Source: Novosphingobium sp. (GTDB taxonomy: Bacteria > Pseudomonadota > Alphaproteobacteria > Sphingomonadales > Sphingomonadaceae). Taken from it: a stretch of 64,000 bases of DNA. The stretch is taken from assembly GCF_039595395.1 (NCBI RefSeq), contig NZ_JBCNLP010000006.1, positions 1,369,001 through 1,433,000 on the forward strand, read 5' to 3'. Positions 17,886-26,899 of the stretch are shown here, one piece after another (position 1 is the stretch's first letter; every line of letters begins with the position of its first letter). The notes under the pieces are model-generated. The model did no database searches, had not been told where the DNA came from, and worked only from the letters and a program-made list of their open reading frames with translations. Both the position numbers and the translations under genes were made by a program.

Positions 17886-20506
17886 AGCGCACCATGAAAC
17901 TGATCGCCCTGCTGCTGCTGGGCGCCAGCAGCGGCGCCATGGCGCAGGCCCCCACCGACACCCCGCTCGACAGCGGCTGGAGCGTGCGGATCGACCCGGC
18001 GGACGCAGCGGCGGCCAAGGCGCATCCCAAGGCGGCAGGCTGGCTTCCCGCCCATGTGCCCGGCAGCGTCCAGCAGGATCTGATCGCCACGGGTCAGGTG
18101 CCCGATCCCTTCCTCGGCCAGAATGAGGGCGCGATCCAGTGGGCGGGCCTGACCGACTGGCAATACCGCACCACCATCACCGCCACGCCCGAGATGCTGG
18201 CGCGCGGCCATGTCGATCTGGTGCTGGACGGGCTGGATACTTTCGCGCGGGTGACGCTCAATGGCCGCGACATCCTCTCCACCGACAATGCGCATCGCCA
18301 GTGGCGGGTGCCGGTGAAGGACGTGCTGCACCCCGGCGAGAACATGCTGGAGATCCATTTCGCCTCGCCGATCAGGACTCTGCAGCCGATGGTACTGAAG
18401 GAAGCCCATCCGCTGCCCGGCGAATATGATTCCATCTATGGCGACGAACCCGAAGGCAAGCAGACCTCGCCCTACATCCGCAAGCCCAAATACCATTACG
18501 GCTGGGACTGGGGCCCGCGCATCGTCAACATCGGCCCATGGCGCAAGGTGCATCTGCAGGCCTGGGACAGCGCGCGGATCGATACGATGCGCGTCACGCA
18601 GGAAGCGCTGGGCGATGCCTCGGCCCGCTTGATGGGCACGTTCGAGGTTCACGCCGACCAGGCCGCGCCCTTCACCCTGCGCGCCACGATCGCCGCGCCG
18701 GACGGCACTGCCGCCATGCCCTTCGAGCGCCGCGTCGATCTGGTCGCGGGCGTGAACCATATCTCGCTGCCGCTGGAGATCGCCCAGCCGCAGCGCTGGT
18801 GGCCCGCAGGCTATGGCGCGCAGCCGCTCTATACGGTGACAGGTGGGTTAAGCGACGCGAGTGGCTCGCTCGGCACTGTCACCCACCGCATCGGCCTACG
18901 CAAAATCGACCTCTTGCGCGACAAGGACGATCACGGACGCGGTTTCGCGATTGCCGTCAATGGCGTGCCGATCTTCGCCAAGGGCGCGAACGTCATCCCC
19001 TTCGACAGCTTCCCGGCCCGCGTCACGCCCGCGAAAATCCGCTCGCTGCTGAGCGCCGCGCGCGATGCGAACATGAACATGCTGCGCGTCTGGGGCGGCG
19101 GCATCTATCCCGACGACGCCTTCTACGAGGCCGCCGACGAGATGGGCCTGATGGTCTGGCAAGATTTCATGTTCGGCGGTGCGGTCACCCCGCCCGATCC
19201 GGCCTATCGCGAGAATGTCCGCATCGAGGCCGAGCAGCAGGTCGCGCGCCTGCAATCGCATCCCTCGCTGGTGCTGTGGTCGGGCAACAATGAGGTGCTC
19301 TCCGGCTGGGACAGCTGGGATGACCGCAAGACCTTCCGCAAGGCCATCGGCCCCGATGAGCAGGAGAAGGTGGCCGTCGGCATGGCGATCCTGTTCAACG
19401 GCGTGCTGCGCAAGGCCGCCGAAGAGGGCGATCCCGATGCCGTCTACTGGCCCGGCTCGCCCAGCGCCAATTACGAGGACAAGGCCGATCAGGACCACAA
19501 TGGCGACCGCCATTACTGGGACGTGTGGGGCGGCAAGAAGCCGGTCGAGAGCTATCTCGATGCGTGCCCGCGCTTCATGTCGGAATATGGTCTGGAAGCC
19601 ATGCCCGATATGAAGACGATCCGCGAATTTGCCGGAAAGGGTCCGCTCGCCATCGACAGCCCGGTGCTGCGCGCCCATCAGAAATTCCTGAAGGGCGAGG
19701 GCAACGACCGCCTGCTCGACTACATCGGTCAGCGCTATGCCAAGCCACGCGATGTGGCGGAGTTCGTCTATCTCAGCCAGGTGATGCAGGCCGAGGGGAT
19801 CGAACTGGCCGCGCTGCATCACCGCGCCTGCCGCCCGGTCACGATGGGCAGCCTCTATTGGCAGCTCAATGATGTGTGGCCCTCGATCTCATGGTCCAGC
19901 ATCGATTCCGCTGGCCGCCCCAAGGCTTTGCAATATCACGCCAAACGCTTCTATGCGCCGCTGGCCGTGGCCGCCGCCCATGCCGGGGGCAAGACCAGCC
20001 TCAGCCTGATTTCGGATGCCACCACGCCGACCAAGGCAACATGGCGTCTGACGGTGATGGGCACGGATGGCAGCAATCCCAAGCGCGAAGAGCATGAGGT
20101 CACCCTGCCGCCGCTGTCCAGCACGCTGGTGGCTCAGCCCGGTGATGCCGCCCTGTTCGGCGTGGGCGATGCCAAGGCTCAGATCGCTCTGGCCGAACTG
20201 GTGGTGGGCGGCAAAACCGTCTCGCGCGCGCTGATCGAGCCGGCCCTGCCCAAGGACACGCCCCTGCCCGATCCCGGCCTGAGCGCCACATGGAGCAAGG
20301 ATGGCCGCAGCCTGATCCTCCACGCCACGCGCCTTGCCCGCGCCGTCTGGGTGGATTTCGGCATGATCGATGCGACGCTTTCGGACAATGCCTTCGACCT
20401 GATGCCGGGCGAAACGCGCGAAATCACCGTGACCTCCGCCGCCAAGCCTGCGCTGCTCAAGCGCAATCTCCATATCCGTACCCTTGCCGGAGAGGCCCAC
20501 CTGTGA
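17882..20506 (+). CDS. GH2 beta-mannosidase
   Basis: An 874-residue secreted beta-mannosidase. A Sec signal ends near GAMAQA. The jelly-roll domain contains GSVQQDLIATGQVPDPFLG and KPKYHYGWDWGPR, both diagnostic of beta-mannosidases. The barrel has RVWGGGIYPDDAFYEAADE, acid/base E471 in WSGNNEV and nucleophile E568 in RFMSEYGLEAMP. In N-glycan breakdown this family cleaves the single Man-beta-1,4-GlcNAc bond of the core. The GTG start at 17882 overlaps the preceding TGA (GTGA); ATG 17894 is an alternative. Confidence 0.92.
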   Translation: MKRTMKLIALLLLGASSGAMAQAPTDTPLDSGWSVRIDPADAAAAKAHPKAAGWLPAHVPGSVQQDLIATGQVPDPFLGQNEGAIQWAGLTDWQYRTTITATPEMLARGHVDLVLDGLDTFARVTLNGRDILSTDNAHRQWRVPVKDVLHPGENMLEIHFASPIRTLQPMVLKEAHPLPGEYDSIYGDEPEGKQTSPYIRKPKYHYGWDWGPRIVNIGPWRKVHLQAWDSARIDTMRVTQEALGDASARLMGTFEVHADQAAPFTLRATIAAPDGTAAMPFERRVDLVAGVNHISLPLEIAQPQRWWPAGYGAQPLYTVTGGLSDASGSLGTVTHRIGLRKIDLLRDKDDHGRGFAIAVNGVPIFAKGANVIPFDSFPARVTPAKIRSLLSAARDANMNMLRVWGGGIYPDDAFYEAADEMGLMVWQDFMFGGAVTPPDPAYRENVRIEAEQQVARLQSHPSLVLWSGNNEVLSGWDSWDDRKTFRKAIGPDEQEKVAVGMAILFNGVLRKAAEEGDPDAVYWPGSPSANYEDKADQDHNGDRHYWDVWGGKKPVESYLDACPRFMSEYGLEAMPDMKTIREFAGKGPLAIDSPVLRAHQKFLKGEGNDRLLDYIGQRYAKPRDVAEFVYLSQVMQAEGIELAALHHRACRPVTMGSLYWQLNDVWPSISWSSIDSAGRPKALQYHAKRFYAPLAVAAAHAGGKTSLSLISDATTPTKATWRLTVMGTDGSNPKREEHEVTLPPLSSTLVAQPGDAALFGVGDAKAQIALAELVVGGKTVSRALIEPALPKDTPLPDPGLSATWSKDGRSLILHATRLARAVWVDFGMIDATLSDNAFDLMPGETREITVTSAAKPALLKRNLHIRTLAGEAHL

Positions 20507-23070
20507 CCCCCAGCCTGCTTCTGGCCCTGCTCAGCCCGCAAGCCCAGACCGCCATCGAACAGACCATCGCCCATATGACGGTCGAGGAAAAAGCCGCCCA
20601 GCTTCAAAGCGGCGCCACCGCGCTGCCCAAGGCCAAGCTGCCCGCCTATGACTATTGGAACGAGGGCCTCCACGGTCTGGCGCGCAATGGCGTGGCCACG
20701 GTCTTCCCGCAAGCGATTGGCCTTGCCGCGACATGGGACCAGCCGCTGATGCAAAGGGTCGGCGATGTCATCTCGACCGAGGCGCGGGCGCGCTACAATG
20801 GCCTGCCCAAGGGCGGAGACCGCCTGCGCTATCAGGGGCTGACGATCTGGTCGCCCAACATCAACATCTATCGCGATCCCCGCTGGGGGCGCGGGCAGGA
20901 AACCTATGGCGAGGACCCCTATCTTACCGGCCATATGGCCAAAGGGTTCGTCACAGGACTGCAGGGCCCCGATCTGGCCCATCCCAAGGTCATCGCCACG
21001 CCCAAGCATCTGGCCGTCCATTCCGGGCCCGAGGCCGGGCGCGACAGTTTCTCCGTCGAGGTCTCGCCGCGTGATATGGAGGAAACATATTCCGCCGCCT
21101 TCCGCACCGCGCTGGTCGAGGGCAAGGCGCTCTCGGTGATGTGCGCCTACAATGCACTGCATGGCGTGCCGGTCTGCGCCTCGCCCGATCTGATGGGTAG
21201 GCGCCTGAGGCAGTACTGGAACTTCGGCGGGCTGACGGTGTCGGATTGCGACGCCATCGGCAACATCACCCATTATCATTTCTACACGCCCGACGATGCC
21301 GCTGGTTCTGCCGCCGCGCTGAAGGCCGGGACGGATCTGGACTGCGGGCGCACCTATGCCGCCCTGCCCGATGCCGTGAAGCGCGGCCTTGTGGGTGAGG
21401 ATGTGCTGGACAGCGCCCTTTCCCGCGTCTTTGCCGCGCGCGCCTTGCTGGGTGACGCCTTCGGCCAGACCAGCCCCTGGAGCCGCATCGCCCCGTCGCA
21501 AGTCGATACGGCCGAGCATCGCGCCCTGGCGCTGGAGGCGGCGCGCAAGAGCATCGTGCTGCTCCAGAACAAGGGCAACCGCCTGCCGCTGGCGGTGGGC
21601 GCGAAGATCGCGGTGATCGGCCCCAATGCCGATGCGCTCGATGTGCTGGAGGCCAATTACCACGGCACCGCCTCGCACCCGGTCACCCCGCTGGAGGGCC
21701 TGCGCGCCCGCTTCGGCGCCGACAAGGTGCTCTATGCGCAGGGCTCTGCGGTGGCCGAGGGCGTGCCCGTCACCATCCCCGAGGATGCGCTCTCCGCCGA
21801 TGGCAAGCCCGGCCTGAAGGGCGAGTATTTCGCCACGCCTGACTTTTCCGGAACGCCGCGCCTGACGCGGCAGGATCGCCATGTCGATTTCGACTGGGAT
21901 CGCGCCTCGCCCGCGCCGGGCCTGCCTGCGAAAGGTTACGCGGTGCGCTGGACGGGGCAGATCACCCCGCCCGCCGCCGGGGACTACCGTCTGCATCTCG
22001 AAATCCCGCGCTGCTTCGATTGCGGCGGCCATGATCCGGTCCGCCTCTGGATCGATGGCGAGGAACGCATCGCCGACAGCGGCGACGGCAAAAACATCGC
22101 CACCGATCTGACCTTTGCCGACACAAAACCGCACCAGTTGCGCATCGAATACCGCCACACCGGCGAGGATGGCGGCATCGGCCTGCGCTGGATCGCCCCG
22201 GCCCAGAGCCAGCGCGACCAGGCCGTGGCCGTCGCGCAGAACGCCGATGCGGTGGTGGCCTTTATCGGCCTCTCCCCCAGCGTCGAGGGCGAGGCGCTGC
22301 AAATCGAGGTGCCCGGCTTTGCGGGCGGCGACCGCACCGCCATCGAACTGCCCGAACCCCAGCGTAAATTGCTCGAAGCCGTGGCCGCCACCGGCAAGCC
22401 GCTGGTGCTGGTGCTGATGTCAGGCGGCGCGGTGGCCATGCCATGGGCACGCGATCATGCCGATGCCGTGCTGGCCGCGTGGTATCCCGGCGAGGCAGGC
22501 GGCACCGCTCTGGCCGATGTTCTGTCGGGCGCGGCCAATCCCTCGGGGCGCCTGCCGCTCACCTTTTACGCTGGCACCCGCGATCTGCCCGCCTTCGCTG
22601 ATTACAACATGCGCGAGCGGACCTATCGCTATTACACCGGCAAGCCGGTCTGGGGCTTCGGCCATGGGCTGAGCTACACCAGCTTCACCTATGGCCAGCC
22701 CGCGCTCTCCGCCCCCGCCGCCGACCGCTCGGTCAGCGCCACCATTGCCGTGACCAACAGCGGGACGCGTGAGGGCGATGAGGTGGTTCAGGCCTATCTG
22801 GCCGCGCCCCAGGTTGGCGACGGCTCTTTCAACGATCCGGTGCTGCAGCGCAGTCTGGTCGGCTTCCAGCGGGTGCATCTGAAACCCGGCGAGACGCAGC
22901 AGGTCCGCTTCGACATCGACGCACGCGGGCAAAGCACCGTGGATCGCGCGGGCCTTCGCAAGCTGCGCCACGGGGCGTATCATCTGTGGATCGGCGCGGG
23001 CCAGCCGGGTGACGGGCCGGGCGCGCAAGCCGACTACACCGTCCAGACCGAGGCGGAGATTGCCCCATGA
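20503..23070 (+). CDS. GH3 glycosidase with inserted PA14 domain
   Basis: An 855-residue GH3 enzyme. Residues about 20-330 form the barrel, with YWNEGLHGLARNG, WSPNINIYRDPRWGRGQETYGEDP and nucleophile D248 in LTVSDCDAIG. The second alpha/beta domain follows and is interrupted at about 437-565 by a PA14 sugar-binding module (GLKGEYFATPDF to GGIGLRW). A fibronectin-III-like domain ends the protein. The closest family pattern is the beta-xylosidase/beta-glucosidase branch with PA14, not the NagZ branch. Its substrate here is unknown. GTG 20503 overlaps the previous stop and has GGAGAGG 7 bases upstream. The N-terminus (SLLLALLSPQAQ) is a short, weak signal peptide. Confidence 0.88.
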   Translation: MTPSLLLALLSPQAQTAIEQTIAHMTVEEKAAQLQSGATALPKAKLPAYDYWNEGLHGLARNGVATVFPQAIGLAATWDQPLMQRVGDVISTEARARYNGLPKGGDRLRYQGLTIWSPNINIYRDPRWGRGQETYGEDPYLTGHMAKGFVTGLQGPDLAHPKVIATPKHLAVHSGPEAGRDSFSVEVSPRDMEETYSAAFRTALVEGKALSVMCAYNALHGVPVCASPDLMGRRLRQYWNFGGLTVSDCDAIGNITHYHFYTPDDAAGSAAALKAGTDLDCGRTYAALPDAVKRGLVGEDVLDSALSRVFAARALLGDAFGQTSPWSRIAPSQVDTAEHRALALEAARKSIVLLQNKGNRLPLAVGAKIAVIGPNADALDVLEANYHGTASHPVTPLEGLRARFGADKVLYAQGSAVAEGVPVTIPEDALSADGKPGLKGEYFATPDFSGTPRLTRQDRHVDFDWDRASPAPGLPAKGYAVRWTGQITPPAAGDYRLHLEIPRCFDCGGHDPVRLWIDGEERIADSGDGKNIATDLTFADTKPHQLRIEYRHTGEDGGIGLRWIAPAQSQRDQAVAVAQNADAVVAFIGLSPSVEGEALQIEVPGFAGGDRTAIELPEPQRKLLEAVAATGKPLVLVLMSGGAVAMPWARDHADAVLAAWYPGEAGGTALADVLSGAANPSGRLPLTFYAGTRDLPAFADYNMRERTYRYYTGKPVWGFGHGLSYTSFTYGQPALSAPAADRSVSATIAVTNSGTREGDEVVQAYLAAPQVGDGSFNDPVLQRSLVGFQRVHLKPGETQQVRFDIDARGQSTVDRAGLRKLRHGAYHLWIGAGQPGDGPGAQADYTVQTEAEIAP

Positions 23071-24575
23071 TCACTCATCGCCGCTCCCTGCTGAAAACTG
23101 GCGCCACGCTGATGGCGGGTGCCATGGCGTCAGGCGCGACGCAGGCCTTTGCCGCACCGCCTCCGACGCCTCAGGCGACACCGATCCCCACGACGCCCGC
23201 GCCGGGGCGCACGACCGATCTCAATTCGCGCCGCCCGGCGCCGGGGGATCGCAAGTTCACCAGCCCTGCCGTCGAGGCGCGCATTCTTGAGGTGACGAAG
23301 CAGATCGCCGACCCCGAGCTGGCGTGGATGTTCGCCAATTGCTATCCGAACACGCTCGACACGACCGTGCGGATGGGGACGGAAGAGGGCAAGCCCGATG
23401 CCTTCGTCATCACCGGCGATATCCCCTGCCTGTGGCTGCGTGACAGCAGCGCCCAGGTCTGGCCCTATCTGCCGCTGGCGAAAGGTGATCCGCAGCTTCA
23501 GGCGCTTTTCACCGGGCTGATCGCGCGGCAGGCACGCTGTCTGCTGATCGACCCTTACGCCAATGCCTTTATGCAGGACCCGCAGGCGCGCACCAATCTC
23601 TCATGGTCGCTACACGACCAGACCGACATGAAACCCGGCGTGGCCGAGCGCAAATGGGAGCTGGATTCGCTATGCTGGCCGCTGCGTCTGGCGGCAGGCT
23701 ATTGGCAGGCGACGGGGGACAAGCGCCCCTTCGACGCGCTCTGGGCCGATGGCGCGCGCGCCACATTGCGGACCATGCGCGAACAGCAGCGCCTGCACGA
23801 CAATGGCCCCTACAGCTTCCGCCGTCCGGATGGGAATGCCACCGAAACGCTGATGCTGTTCGGCTATGGCGCGGCCAGCCGCAAGGTCGGGCTCATCCAT
23901 TCGATGTTCCGCCCTTCGGACGATGCCTGCACCTTCCCCTTTCTGATCCCCTCCAACCTGTTCGCCGCCAGCGCCCTGAAAGGGCTGGCCAAAGTGGCCG
24001 CCGAGACGCGCGGCGACACGGCCTTGGCGCGCGAGGCTTCGGACCTTGCCCTCGAACTCGACAAGGCGCTGCTGCGTTACGGGCGCATGGCGGGGCCCGA
24101 TGGACGCCCGGTCTGGGCCTTTGAGGTCGATGGTTTCGGCAATGGCTTCTTTATGGACGATGCCAATGTGCCGGGGCTTTCCTCTCTGGCCTATCTGGGC
24201 GCCGTGCCGCGCAACGACGCGATCTTCCGCCGCACGGAGGCCCTGTGCTGGTCCACGCGCAATCCCTATTTCTTCAAGGGCGCCTATGAGGGGATCGGCG
24301 GCCCGCATGCCGGGCTTGGCATGATCTGGCCGATGTCGATGATCACCCGCGCGCTGACCAGCGACAGCCCCGCCGAAATCCGCCTGATGCTGCGCGCCCT
24401 GAAAGCCACCCACGCGGGCACCGGCTTTATCCATGAGGCTTTCCAGCAGGACAATCCGGGCACCTTCACAAGGTCATGGTTCGCCTGGGCCAACAGCATG
24501 TTTGGCGAGCTGATCCTCGATGTGGCGCGGCGCTTCCCCACGCTCCTTTCCCAAAAGCTTGAAGGACAGGCATGA
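23067..24575 (+). CDS. GH125 exo-alpha-1,6-mannosidase (copy A)
   Basis: A 502-residue enzyme of the former DUF1237 family. GH125 members are metal-independent, inverting exo-alpha-1,6-mannosidases acting on N-glycan branches. A Tat signal (HRRSLLKTG, then a hydrophobic stretch ending AFA) sends it to the periplasm. Core motifs are NCYPNTLDTTV, ITGDIPCLWLRDSSAQVWPY, KPGVAERKWELDSLCWP, MFRPSDDACTFPFLIPSN with the acid Asp candidates 285/286, and GFIHEAF with base candidate E457. ATGA overlaps join it to GH3 upstream and GH92 downstream. A paralogue lies at 54084-55568. Confidence 0.93.
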   Translation: MITHRRSLLKTGATLMAGAMASGATQAFAAPPPTPQATPIPTTPAPGRTTDLNSRRPAPGDRKFTSPAVEARILEVTKQIADPELAWMFANCYPNTLDTTVRMGTEEGKPDAFVITGDIPCLWLRDSSAQVWPYLPLAKGDPQLQALFTGLIARQARCLLIDPYANAFMQDPQARTNLSWSLHDQTDMKPGVAERKWELDSLCWPLRLAAGYWQATGDKRPFDALWADGARATLRTMREQQRLHDNGPYSFRRPDGNATETLMLFGYGAASRKVGLIHSMFRPSDDACTFPFLIPSNLFAASALKGLAKVAAETRGDTALAREASDLALELDKALLRYGRMAGPDGRPVWAFEVDGFGNGFFMDDANVPGLSSLAYLGAVPRNDAIFRRTEALCWSTRNPYFFKGAYEGIGGPHAGLGMIWPMSMITRALTSDSPAEIRLMLRALKATHAGTGFIHEAFQQDNPGTFTRSWFAWANSMFGELILDVARRFPTLLSQKLEGQA

Positions 24576-26899
24576 CGATCTCCCTGCGCCGTCGCGATCT
24601 GCTGGGCGCCGCCGCGGCAGGCGCCACCATGGCTTCCACCTTGCGCGCCGCTACGCCGGCTCTGCCCGGCGGGGGCGGCCCGCTGCAGCCCGACCTGTTC
24701 ATCGGCACGGGCGGCCATGGCCATACCTATCCGGGCGCGACGCTGCCTTTCGGCATGGTGCAATTGAGCCCCGACACCGACAATGAGCGCTGGGATGCCT
24801 GCTCGGGCTATCACCGTGACGACACGTCGATCATGGGCTTTTCGCACACGCATCTGTCGGGCACCGGCATTGGCGACATGCTCGATGTGCTGGTGGTGCC
24901 GACGCGCGGCAAGCTGGAGCTGGAGCCCGGCCCGCTCGACAACCCCGATGCGGGCTATCGCCAGCGCTTTTCCGGCGAGCATGCCGAGCCCGGCTATTAC
25001 CGCGTCCAGCTTGAAAGCGGCGTGCTGGCCGAGCTGACCACCACCGAGCGTACCGGCCTGCATCGCTACACCTTCCCTGCCGGCCCCGCGCATATCCTGA
25101 TCGACTTTGCCCATTGCAAGCAGGAAGCCCCCGGCGAGCCGGTGCTGATCGACAAGGCCTCTCTAAACTGGGATGGCGAGACGCTGACCGGCAGTCGGCA
25201 GGTGTTCCGCTGGGCCAAGGGGCGGCTGATCCATTTCGCGCTGCAACTCTCGCGCAGGCCGGACCGGATCGCCTTCTTCGGGGATGACAACCGCCCGGCG
25301 GGTGAAAGCCAGGTCAGCGGTCACCGCCTGAAAGTGGCTCTGTTCTTCGACGATGCCGGGGGCCAGCCGATTGTGCTGCGCACCGGGATTTCGGGCGTGG
25401 ACGTCAAGGGCGCGCGGACCAATCTGGCCGATGAAGTCCATGGCTGGGACTTCGACCGCTATCGCCGCGCCGCCGCCGCGCGCTGGCACGATCATCTGGG
25501 CATGCTGCGGGTGGAAGGGGGCAGCCCCGACCAGCGCGCGATCATGGCCAGCGCGCTCTATCACAGCCTGTTGGCGCCCACCCAGTTCACCGACAGCGAT
25601 GGCCGCTACATGGGCATGGATGGCGCGATCCACACGGCGCCCGAGGGCCAGAGCGCCTTCAGCTCCTATTCGCTATGGGACACCTATCGCGCGCTGCACC
25701 CGCTGATCACACTGATCGCGCCCGACAAGGCCCGCCAGTTCACGCAGGATCTGATCCGGCAGGCCACGCAGAGCCGCTTTGGCCCCTCGGTCTGGCCGCT
25801 GCAGGGGGTGGAAACCGGCTGCATGATCGGCTGGCACGCGGTGGTGGTGATGGCTGAGGCGATCATCAAGGGCATCCCCGGCGACTATGCCCAAGCCTGG
25901 CCCGCCATCCGCAAGCGCGCCTTCGATCCCGCCGCCCCCGATCAGGACAACAGCCTTGGGCGCGACTATTACGACAGCCGAGGCTGGATTCCGGCGGACA
26001 AGATCTTTGAATCGGTCAGCCGCACGCTGGAATATGCCTATGACGACCACGCCATGGCCGTCATCGCGGACAAGGTCGGCGCGCATGAAGATGCGTCGGC
26101 CCTGCGCAAGCGTGCGCTGAATTACGCGCATCTCTTCGATGCGCAGCGCGGCTTTATGCGACCCCGGCTCGACAACGGGCTGTTTGCCGAACCTTACGAT
26201 CCGGTCGCACTGGGCCATTCCTCGCAATGGCGCGATTTTACCGAGAGCAACGGCTGGCAGGCAACCTTCCTCAACCAGCACGATATCTACGGCCTGATCG
26301 CCCTGTTCGGCGGGGCGGAGCGCTTTGCCGCGCAGCTCGACGGGCTGTTCAGCGCGCCCTCGGTGCTGCCCGCCAATGCCCCGCCCGACATCAGCGGTCT
26401 GGTCGGCCAATACGCCCATGGCAATGAGCCGAGCCATCACGTCGCCTATCTCTATGCCTATGCGGGACAGCCGTGGAAGACGCAGGCGATGGTCCGCCGC
26501 CTGTGCCACGAGATGTACAAGGCCGACCCGGATGGCGTGATCGGCAATGACGATTGCGGGCAGATGAGCGCCTGGTTCGTGCTGAGCGCCTTGGGCTTCT
26601 ATCCGGTCGATCCGGTCAGCGGGGTCTATGTCTTCGGCTCGCCCTTGTTCGACCGGGTGGAGGTGAAGCTGGGCGACAATGCCGCGCGGCTGGTGGTCGA
26701 GGCGCAGGGGAACGCGCCGGACGCGCCCTATATCCAGTCGGTCGAATGGCGCGGCCAGAACTGGAGCAAGGGCTGGATCAGCCATGAGGAACTGCGCAAG
26801 GGCGGGCGTCTGGTGTTCCGCATGAGCACCACGCCGAACAAGGGTTTCGCCAGCGCTGCCCAAGACCGCCCCCCATCCTTCGGTCGCAGCCCGGCGTGA
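24572..26899 (+). CDS. GH92 alpha-mannosidase (copy A)
   Basis: A 775-residue Tat-exported (SLRRRDLLG) GH92 enzyme. The family is calcium-dependent, exo-acting and inverting, trimming alpha-1,2 and other alpha-mannose links of high-mannose glycans. Conserved blocks are GTGGHGHTYPGATLPFGMVQLSPDT, SGYHRDDTSIMGFSHTHLSGTG, the barrel sequence SLWDTYRALHPL, ETGCMIGWHAVVVM, the catalytic-base segment FTESNGWQATF (E558) and NDDCGQMSAWFV. It overlaps GH125 upstream and the unassigned glycosidase-like gene downstream by 4 bases each. A frameshifted paralogue lies at 55565-57881. Confidence 0.94.
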   Translation: MTISLRRRDLLGAAAAGATMASTLRAATPALPGGGGPLQPDLFIGTGGHGHTYPGATLPFGMVQLSPDTDNERWDACSGYHRDDTSIMGFSHTHLSGTGIGDMLDVLVVPTRGKLELEPGPLDNPDAGYRQRFSGEHAEPGYYRVQLESGVLAELTTTERTGLHRYTFPAGPAHILIDFAHCKQEAPGEPVLIDKASLNWDGETLTGSRQVFRWAKGRLIHFALQLSRRPDRIAFFGDDNRPAGESQVSGHRLKVALFFDDAGGQPIVLRTGISGVDVKGARTNLADEVHGWDFDRYRRAAAARWHDHLGMLRVEGGSPDQRAIMASALYHSLLAPTQFTDSDGRYMGMDGAIHTAPEGQSAFSSYSLWDTYRALHPLITLIAPDKARQFTQDLIRQATQSRFGPSVWPLQGVETGCMIGWHAVVVMAEAIIKGIPGDYAQAWPAIRKRAFDPAAPDQDNSLGRDYYDSRGWIPADKIFESVSRTLEYAYDDHAMAVIADKVGAHEDASALRKRALNYAHLFDAQRGFMRPRLDNGLFAEPYDPVALGHSSQWRDFTESNGWQATFLNQHDIYGLIALFGGAERFAAQLDGLFSAPSVLPANAPPDISGLVGQYAHGNEPSHHVAYLYAYAGQPWKTQAMVRRLCHEMYKADPDGVIGNDDCGQMSAWFVLSALGFYPVDPVSGVYVFGSPLFDRVEVKLGDNAARLVVEAQGNAPDAPYIQSVEWRGQNWSKGWISHEELRKGGRLVFRMSTTPNKGFASAAQDRPPSFGRSPA

